Shown here piece by piece: positions 57,478 to 64,000 of a DNA stretch of 64,000 bases. A program made the position numbers and the translations under genes. Under the pieces are notes generated by a model, which had not been told where the DNA came from, did not search any database, and worked only from the letters and a program-made list of their open reading frames with translations. The stretch spans positions 2,914,001 to 2,978,000 of the forward strand of contig JAGTXZ010000005.1 in the NCBI GenBank assembly GCA_018398575.1. Reading direction: 5' to 3'. Position 1 is the stretch's first letter; the number at the start of each line of letters is the position of its first letter. This DNA comes from Ampelomyces quisqualis (Eukaryota > Ascomycota > Dothideomycetes > Pleosporales > Phaeosphaeriaceae).

Positions 57478-58330
57478 GTTGAGCTCGGATGAAGAGAAAA
57501 GCACCTCTGCGTATACCCTGTTTGCTGCGCCGATATAACTATTCGCTTGGTCGTGCGGTCCACGTAGGAGAGAGAGCAGACCATTGTTTTTGTAATCAGA
57601 CTTGTAATTTGCATGAAGAGGTGGGTGACGCAGTGCATCACAGCACGCACTCTGAGGGTCCCTTGACCTTTCAACCGGGGCGAGACCCTCTAGTCAGTCC
57701 AGAGGCACGATAAGGGTCGGCGTTCTGGGCAGGCAACATGGAAAGAAAAGTTGTAATATTGGCATCTCCCTACACATACCCCAACTCTTCCACAGCGCAA
57801 AGCGTCCAACGCGCGGAGCGTACTATCGATAAGTTTTCCTTTGTACAAACGCTTTGATATTTCTCTTTGGTTAGCATTGCCGGCGAGCTCAAGCATGGTC
57901 CATTTATCCTCGACGACTGGACCGTACAGTACAACACTTGACTTATTCCCTTTTGCGGTTAAGGGTCTGGCGTGGCAGATGGGTGTGGCTTGTAGGATGT
58001 CTGTCGATAGCTTGTAGCCCCGGAAGTGTGGACTGAGAATACAAGGTTAATAACATGCCGTGTGGTTCGCCTGACGTACATGGCTATATCCATTTGTTCT
58101 GTCACATGCTTTATGGCGGTTGGTGGGCAGAACTCTTGGCGCTCACATGCAGCATGACTCGTACGACCACTGACCTTTTGCCTGCACCAGTGCACCTGGC
58201 GAGATTTGGAAGTGTAGTCTACCGCCATCAGTCGACTTCATCTTTCTTCTTCCTTCAGCTTGCTTGCCCCTCCCCGCTGAGCCTGCCATATCTCACGGCC
58301 ACCTACATGTCTCGGTGACACGACGCGGCC
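57478..58330. other. Intergenic
   Basis: 853 bp holding the PSR1-like 3' flank and the promoter of the acyltransferase gene. No gene was identified. Confidence 0.55.
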
Positions 58331-59499
58331 ATGGAAAAGTACAGCCAGTTCCGCGACAAAGGTACGCTTACGTCACTGCAATGTTTTGCTCGAGCTAGGT
58401 GAGGCTGACAAGACGCGATAGGTACCGCAATCGCGCCCTTTCTCCCCGTCCCACCGGCACCGGCGGGCTTCCTTTGGACGCCCGTATCGTTGTTCCTCTT
58501 CTTCATCAGGGTGCCGTTCTTGCTGCTGTTCTCGGCTACATACTTTCTGGTCCTGGAGTGGGCACCACTTGGCCAGACAGTCAAGTACGCCACACTATGG
58601 ATGATGTTAAGCATCCCGGGTGTGTGGTGGGTAGACTTGCAGGTGGACGGGGTTAGGAGAGGGTAAGTCACAACCATGATCTCAAGGTCGATCTGGTATG
58701 CTGACCACAACATAGCCAGCTTCACACCTCTGGTGACCACCTCCCGCGAGCTGGCTCGGTCATCGCAAGCTGCTTCACATCGCCCCTCGATCCGCTGTAC
58801 CTCGCCGGTATCTTCCAACCCATCTTCACGCGCTGCTACCCACACACCCGCAAAGTTGAGCGCATCACACTCTTCCGCGCTATACTCGTAGCCTTTTGCG
58901 CACCACGACTCTGCCCACCCAAAGACGCGAAGCTCTACACTCTCAAAGAACTCATTGAGCAGAACCCCACCAAGATCGTTTGCGTCTTCCCCGAAACAAC
59001 CACCACGAATGGCCGTGGCATACTGCCGCTATCACCGTGCCTGTTGTCCACAGACGGCACCACGAAGATATACCCCGTCAACCTGCGCTACACACCCGGT
59101 GACATCACCACCCCTGTCCCCGGCAGTTACGCCACATGGATCTGGCGCATTCTCCATAAACCCCATCACCAGATGCGCGCCCGCATCGCGACGAAAATCT
59201 TCAACTCCCACGCCATTGACACGCCAAATAAACTCTCCAAAACCGCAATCGCGAGCGGATACGACACGAATATTTTTGATCAGCCTGTGTTCAAGGAGAA
59301 TGAGGCGAATGATGGCTGGGGCGACATGAAAGTTGATGTTCCTGGTGGTGCGGAGGATTCGGATGTGAGTGCACATGAACAGAAGGTATTAGATCGTGTG
59401 GGCGAGGATTTGGCGAGGTTGGGAAGAGTGAAGAGGGTTGGTTTGGGGGTCCAGGACAAGGTTGACTTTCTGAAAGTCTGGGGGGCGCGGAGGCGGTAG
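58331..59499 (+). CDS. LOA1: LOA1/Vps66-like lysophosphatidic acid acyltransferase, 351 aa
   Basis: Exons 58331-58361, 58422-58662 and 58716-59499 join in phase. Two hydrophobic segments occupy about residues 25-75. The acyltransferase region has Thr-Ser-Pro-Leu-Asp-Pro-Leu at the place of the usual His-x4-Asp block, and Val-Phe-Pro-Glu-Thr-Thr-Thr-Thr-Asn-Gly-Arg-Gly in place of Phe-Pro-Glu-Gly-Thr. This Thr-rich FPE motif is what I associate with the yeast Loa1 group. Loa1 acylates lysophosphatidic acid with oleoyl-CoA at the ER and lipid droplets, feeding phosphatidate and triacylglycerol. The His of the catalytic motif is not evident, so activity should be tested. The C-terminal 90 residues are charged and unlike the catalytic core. 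Confidence 0.82.
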
Positions 59500-60977
59500 A
59501 ATAGGTAGTAGTAGAGAGCATGGGACGAGTGCAGGTATGGTAGAGAGTTATATATATCAACATGTGTAGTATCAAAATCAGGATCCTGGAAAATCATCAC
59601 TTCTCACACATGTCCATTGTTCCTCGTCTCTGCTCGCCACTGGCCGCGGTTCCACCTTCCAAAAAAAACAAGCATATCATCGCACATGTTCGAGTCGAAC
59701 CTTCATGTTTTGCGGGTTTTTTTTCTCGATGGTGCGGGAGAGAGCGGAGGGGGGAAGCTGGACATAAGAACACAATGAACTGGTTTGGAAGGTGGACTTG
59801 CGAGGAGGTGGAGGAACGTGGCTTCTAAAACGTGGCGGTTTTTTAGAGGAATAGTGGAGCAGAAGACCTGGAAAACTAAGAATATTGATTTTGGTTTGTT
59901 GGTTTAGGAAGCGTGTATTGGGTAGAATGATGGCGGCGATGAAGGGGTCTGTATATTTCCTCTCATGACGCCAAGGAATCAGCCAGGGAGAACATAGCTG
60001 CTACTGCGCGTGCTTTTCAACCCAGCAAAAGGTGGTGGAGAAAGCAAATAGTACCGACCTCACCCTTTCCAATGCCTTGCAAGAGGGCAAGGAGGAAGGA
60101 CAAACATGACGAATATCGTGCACTGTTTCGAGATTCGAACCCAGGGCGATGGATAAGGATATTGACATATCGATAAAGAAAAAAAGAGAAAGACACAGAT
60201 GGAACATGATCAGATATGCCCAGAGGTTATGGAATTAAGAACCTGGAAGTGTATGATGCAAAACTCTTGCCCTCTCTAGTATCCTGATTTTCGTCATGAC
60301 TGAATTTGCGAAAAGAGAAAGAAACACACGAAATGAAGCGAAAGCTTGGTTCTTCCTGGAGGGCACTGCTGGGGCAACATGTAGATTTTCCTGTTCATGC
60401 TTTGATGTGGAGGAAAGAGTAGACCAGGGAGAATCATATGACAGTTAGTTTGGAATGTAGGGTGTTTAGAAAGTTAGAGATGAGTAATGAAGAGAGGAAG
60501 GAAAATCGAGGTGTTTATGTACTTGTAGCGTGAAGCTAGGAGAAACGAGGGATAACATGGATGCCGACCATATCAAGTTCTTGGTCAGGGCAGCGATGGG
60601 AAAAGGACATTTGCTGCCTGACATCGACATTGTTGTGGCATATCTTTAATTGAGAGAAACGAAGCGAAGGAAGAGCATTTAGAGGAGAATGTGTTGATTT
60701 TCGTGATTCAGATCTTGAGGAACGAGGAGATATTAGGATAGACGTGAGATGGAGAAACGTACAAGGGGGGTTGTATGGGTAGGAAGCGGTGATCCATACA
60801 AGTATACATCGGTATTGTGGTGAAAAGAATTCACATATATTCGTTCTCCTCACCGAACTTTTGCAGCCGGTACAACCCTAAAACGAAAGATTACAAAAAC
60901 ATCAAACTTATCTGAAAGATGGATTATACCACGCCTTTTGTTCCCCCCAGATTATTATCAGAGATCTTGCAAGTGAC
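59500..60977. other. Intergenic, 1.5 kb
   Basis: Between convergent genes, purine-rich on the plus strand. Two tRNA-like B-box matches were checked and rejected. No gene supported. Confidence 0.55.
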
Positions 60978-61831
60978 CTAGGAGTCCGAAGGCTTCTCTT
61001 TGTCCACTGTACCACTTTCCACCAATACCAGAAACTCACAGCCTTCAGGAAGAGTTCCAAAAGGCCATTCTACGCCGCGTTCCTTCACAGATTCCAGAGC
61101 AGCCAGAGGTTCAGCATGATCCACAAAGAATTGTGTACTGGCACAAGACACGCTTCCATCGCCTTCATCTGCCCCAAACAAATTACCCCTAAAGGTAGCA
61201 GTTTTGACATACTCGACTGGGGAAGAATCCATGATCGCTCGAGCGTTTTCTTTGATCATCTGTAAGTTGACTTCTTCAAGGCCTCGATCAAATGCTCGGA
61301 GGGTTGCCATGATGGCAGCAGGATGGGAGGAGAGGATTCCAAAGCCACGGTCGCTCTCTCCTTTCTGAAGTTCTAGCAAAATCTAAGGAGATTCAATTTA
61401 AGAATTCAGAGTCGGTTTCTTTCAACAATACCTTGGTAGCCAGCTTCATCCTGCGAAAATCAGGATCGACACACAACTGAGTGACCCAACACATCTGACG
61501 ACCTTCATACTTCCAGCGGGTTGCAAATGCATAGCCAGCCAATCTGTCTTTCGCAAGAGCCCGGACAAGAACGCTGTCAGTTCCTTTTGCAAGGGACTGT
61601 TCCTGAAGACGAGCTGTAGACATCTTCACTCTTCGACCTGGAATAAAGTTATTAACTGCGAAAGAGACGAATTCCATGAAACACACCTTGCTTTGCGAAA
61701 GCACCCACTTTCTCTTCTGCAAGAGGGCCCCAGACACCGTAGGCAGACGAAAAAAGTTTCGCTGCTTCGGCCAGCATAGCCTGGGAGACATTGCCGGCTT
61801 GAATCTTGTCGAAGGTGAATGTGTCAGACAT
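60978..61831 (-). CDS. GNAT-family N-acetyltransferase-like protein, 251 aa
   Basis: Exons 61831-61687, 61637-61432 and 61382-60978 join in phase over two 49-bp GT-AG introns. The central part fits a GNAT fold: Val-Arg-Ala-Leu-Ala-Lys-Asp-Arg-Leu-Ala-Gly-Tyr-Ala-Phe-Ala (beta strands 2-3), then Thr-Gln-Leu-Cys-Val-Asp-Pro-Asp-Phe-Arg-Arg (motif A). The acetyl-CoA loop has Arg-Arg-Met-Lys-Leu-Ala where Arg-x-x-Gly-x-Gly/Ala is common, so the first Gly is replaced. A Gly-Phe-Gly-Ile-Leu-Ser-Ser-His segment follows, and a Val-Lys-Thr-Ala-Thr block. Similar fungal proteins are annotated as acetyltransferases of unknown substrate. No signal peptide was seen, so it is probably cytosolic. Confidence 0.75.
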
Positions 61832-62274
61832 GTTGTGGAATGTGCAGCCTTCGAAGACTGTTGATTTGTCTGGAGATAGTAAGAAGGAGGGTCAAGGAAC
61901 GACGTGTGCGGTTGAAATATGTTTACTCTCCGCTAACGAAAGATTTCCTTGGCTCGGAAATCTCGGTACCGATTGACGTACCAGTAAACCATGATCCAAA
62001 CAGAACTCTACCGGGAATCCTTGACTAAGTATTCCAAGAGAAGAGCCAAACATGGAGGGGGTTTTGCGTACCCTTTTCCCACAACGAATCACTTGGACAG
62101 GAGGGAACATAAAGTAGAACTTATCAAGGCTCGAAAGAGGGTCTGAAGAACGCGAAAATCCTCGAATCGCTGTCCCATAGTTTTGAGTGGGTTGTATATC
62201 TTGGATACGGTATTTTTTTGCTAACGTTGATCGCCCGAGCGTACACTACTTGTTGCAACGCTCATCTAACCAGC

Positions 62275-62541
62275 TCAAGGTCTCTCATAGTGCCCATAAA
62301 ACCAGTAAGCATCGGTAAATTTATTGTACTGTGAGATGGAATCCGAAAATTCAAGATGGATCTGGTCAGTACTCTCGTGCTCATTGTCAGTCTCGCCACC
62401 ATCCCAGTCTAGAAACTCAAATGCCTCCGCTGACCCACTCGATTCTCCCTCTACACAGTGCTTGGTAAGAAGCTTGAGCGCTAAATTGGGAAATTGAGAA
62501 TTGATGCACGCATTCAGCGACTGTCTACAGTCAACATTCAC
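62275..62541 (-). CDS. Possible 3' exon of a hypothetical gene
   Basis: An 88-codon frame without ATG. A TTGACTGTAG acceptor-like stretch lies at its 5' end (about 62525-62535), so it could be a last exon. The sequence is acidic with Cys-Ile-Asn, Lys-His-Cys and Phe-Leu-Asp-Trp-Asp-Gly-Gly blocks. I recognise no family, and found no matching upstream exon. Confidence 0.25.
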   Translation of the reverse strand: MNVDCRQSLNACINSQFPNLALKLLTKHCVEGESSGSAEAFEFLDWDGGETDNEHESTDQIHLEFSDSISQYNKFTDAYWFYGHYERP

Positions 62542-62766
62542 AAAATAACAGAATGGCCGGGGCCCGGCATGGGGTGCGAAAGTTGCAAGATGGCCAGGTT
62601 CCTATGCTCCATAATGCCCCTCGCCGCTAAGTAACTTCGATCGAACTTGGGAAAGTCCTCTATACTGTTCTATCGTTTATTTGGTGAGCCTGGGTAGTAA
62701 GTATGCCGCCACCCACGCACGGAACGCACGCCCACGGCGTATGAATCAGCGGCGGCGAGCGTTGCT

Positions 62767-63071
62767 TCATTTCCCAATAATCACTTCGTGACGTGGTAGC
62801 GGATAGTCTTCCTTGTACAACTTGAGCGACTCTGCAACACTGGCATGCAACAGCTCAACTAGCTTGGCACATGGTTCCTCACTAGCTGGACCGTGAATCG
62901 TGCGAACTATGACCGAGCCCCATGATATGTCAGGTCGCAAGGAAGAGTTCGTGAGACTGTCATCAATGCACCAGAGCTGTATTCGCCTTGGGCTGGCTGC
63001 TAGCTCCTCCTTTAGCCCTTCAGGACTCCTGTGATATCCGGGATGGGGAAGAAGCCATGCTGTCTTGACCT
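62767..63071 (-). CDS. Fragment of an unknown gene (terminal exon), about 100 codons
   Basis: An open frame with no ATG runs from an acceptor (TTTTAGTGTAG at 63072-63082) to a TGA at 62767-62769. The encoded segment is well formed: Trp-Leu-Leu-Pro-His-Pro-Gly-Tyr-His, Gln-Leu-Trp-Cys-Ile-Asp-Asp-Ser, Asp-Ile-Ser-Trp-Gly-Ser-Val, ending Glu-Val-Ile-Ile-Gly-Lys. The family is not recognised. Upstream exons could run through the LysM-like region at 63160-63429, but no phase-consistent join was found. It may belong to a broken gene. Confidence 0.4.
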
Positions 63072-63159
63072 ACACTAAAAGGTATGGATGAATCGGGGTT
63101 AGTACTGTTCGACGCGGAGTATAGTCGTGGGAATATGGCTATTGTCATAAGTCTTGGGC

Positions 63160-63429
63160 GTGCTACGCAATAGGACGTTTTGAGCCATGGGTCGAGCAAT
63201 CGCGGTCGATTTGTAGGTTGAGGAAGTAAAAATCAACAAGAACAAGGCCGAAGGCTGGCAAGATAGTGTTGCAAAGGTCGCCTTCCTCAGTGGCGTACCA
63301 CTGTACAAAGTAGGTTTTGGATTGACTTTGATAATTTGCGGGCACAGGTGCGTCTTTGTCGACGGTGTTGCCTTGACCAGGATTGATAACGCCATCAGGC
63401 CAGCTAATGCAACGATTAGAAACAACCAC
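63160..63429 (-). pseudogene. LysM-domain protein fragment, frameshifted
   Basis: The minus frame holds a LysM-like segment of about 40 residues, with Glu-Glu-Gly-Asp-x-Cys, a hydrophobic Phe-Gly-Leu, and a Phe-x-x-Leu-Asn-x-x-Ile followed by Cys. A cysteine-containing segment precedes it. Just after the last Cys the frame changes: the continuing family sequence (Trp ... Tyr-Cys-Val) lies in another frame, consistent with a small deletion near 63183-63192. LysM domains bind chitin or peptidoglycan. No complete upstream exons with a signal peptide were identified. Confidence 0.5.
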
Positions 63430-63511
63430 TACTCAGTGCACTTAAGAGGGTATGTTGACTTCACCGGTCGCCTTCATCTTGCCTTCTAAACCACCATTTC
63501 TTCACACAGGT

Positions 63512-63850
63512 ATACGGCACGGTCAACTACTACAACGCCTCCTATCATGCACGCTACTTAGAAAAAGCGAGCCAGGACACCAACATGTACTCCTTGGCTA
63601 GAGGAAGGCCGTAGAACTTAAAAAGCTGGGAGAACCTTCCAGCCATTCTTAAAGAGTTTGACCATAACCCCCGCGAGGCCAAGACCAAGAAAGCGCAGGA
63701 CTTTATGACTGCGCGCATGGCGGCGATACTCGACAAGTCCAAAGATGTGGACGCATCGAATGCCGCGGAGCACATCTCGCAGCTACTCATTACGGCATCG
63801 TATCTTGTGCCGTAGAGGGAGAAGCTGAGGTTTAATGGTGCGCAGGTGCC
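63512..63850 (+). pseudogene. Degraded gene fragment with in-frame TAG codons
   Basis: One plus frame of about 110 codons reads as ordinary protein (Tyr-Tyr-Asn-Ala-Ser-Tyr-His-Ala-Arg-Tyr-Leu, Phe-Met-Thr-Ala-Arg-Met-Ala-Ala-Ile-Leu) but is broken by TAG near 63612 and 63812 and again just beyond. The first two lie where Gln is likely, so RIP or ordinary decay may be the cause. The family is not identified. Association of such sequences with LysM/chitinase genes is only a guess from the neighbouring fragment. Confidence 0.4.
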
Positions 63851-64000
63851 ACCATAGGGGGTGACAAATCGATGGCCGGAGATGGAGCTCAATATCATGT
63901 CCGTTCCATGACAGTTCTAAAACAGGCACCATTGGTAGAGCACTTTGCCTCCTGATGCACAGGGCCTTTGTATTAGAACTCTCGACATTGCAGTATGAAG

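Noticed and set aside
59660..59705. GGTTCGACTC with a following poly-T on the minus strand (possible tRNA)
   Set aside because: The T-stem does not pair and there is no cloverleaf.
60110..60140. B-box-like GGTTCGAATC on the minus strand (possible tRNA)
   Set aside because: The flanking T-stem pairs only partly and no complementary acceptor stem or anticodon arm is found upstream.

Overview
The window is nuclear DNA of a filamentous ascomycete (Pezizomycotina, most likely a Dothideomycete). Genes carry many short introns of about 45-100 bp with CTRAY-type branch points. There is a velvet-family regulator, a squalene epoxidase, an RTA1-like protein and several small secreted proteins. The first 9 kb carries the footprint of repeat-induced point mutation (RIP): C-to-T and G-to-A changes turn Gln codons into TAG/TAA and remove ATG codons. 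No species is claimed.

Layout. (1) 1-9.08 kb is an AT-rich, dead, nested transposon block. A Ty3/gypsy chromovirus (380-7495, minus strand, two 299-bp LTRs, 5-bp duplication GCGTT) sits inside the transposase reading frame of a plus-strand hAT transposon. (2) 9.08-17.5 kb is gene-poor and effector-like: a truncated secreted-protein gene, its intact neighbour copy, and an unrelated 115-aa secreted protein with eight cysteines. (3) 17.5-36.8 kb holds a zinc-finger/SUMO-like protein, an RTA1-like membrane protein, a Ppn2-like polyphosphatase, an atypical small GTPase, a divergent protein kinase, ERG1, a single-pass membrane protein and a Ysa1-type Nudix hydrolase. (4) 36.8-46.2 kb is sparse: an unknown secreted protein and a DUF1349 protein. 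(5) 46.2-62 kb is a housekeeping block: Bin3/MePCE-type RNA methyltransferase, VelC-like regulator, CTP synthase, SDS22, PSR1-like phosphatase, LOA1-like acyltransferase and a GNAT acetyltransferase. (6) 62-64 kb holds gene fragments, including a frameshifted LysM domain and an ORF with in-frame TAG codons.

How genes relate. The genes are monocistronic and form no single pathway or biosynthetic cluster. ERG1, the RTA1-like protein and the LOA1-like acyltransferase all concern membrane lipids; CTP synthase supplies CTP for phospholipid synthesis; SDS22 and the PSR1-like protein belong to phosphatase signalling. Divergent pairs share intergenic promoters: polyphosphatase/GTPase, Bin3/VelC, SDS22/PSR1.

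I joined exons by hand so that phases match and conserved motifs are continuous. Three introns needed non-GT donors: two GC-AG, and one AT-AC intron in CTP synthase. Those calls and all exon limits are predictions without transcript support.
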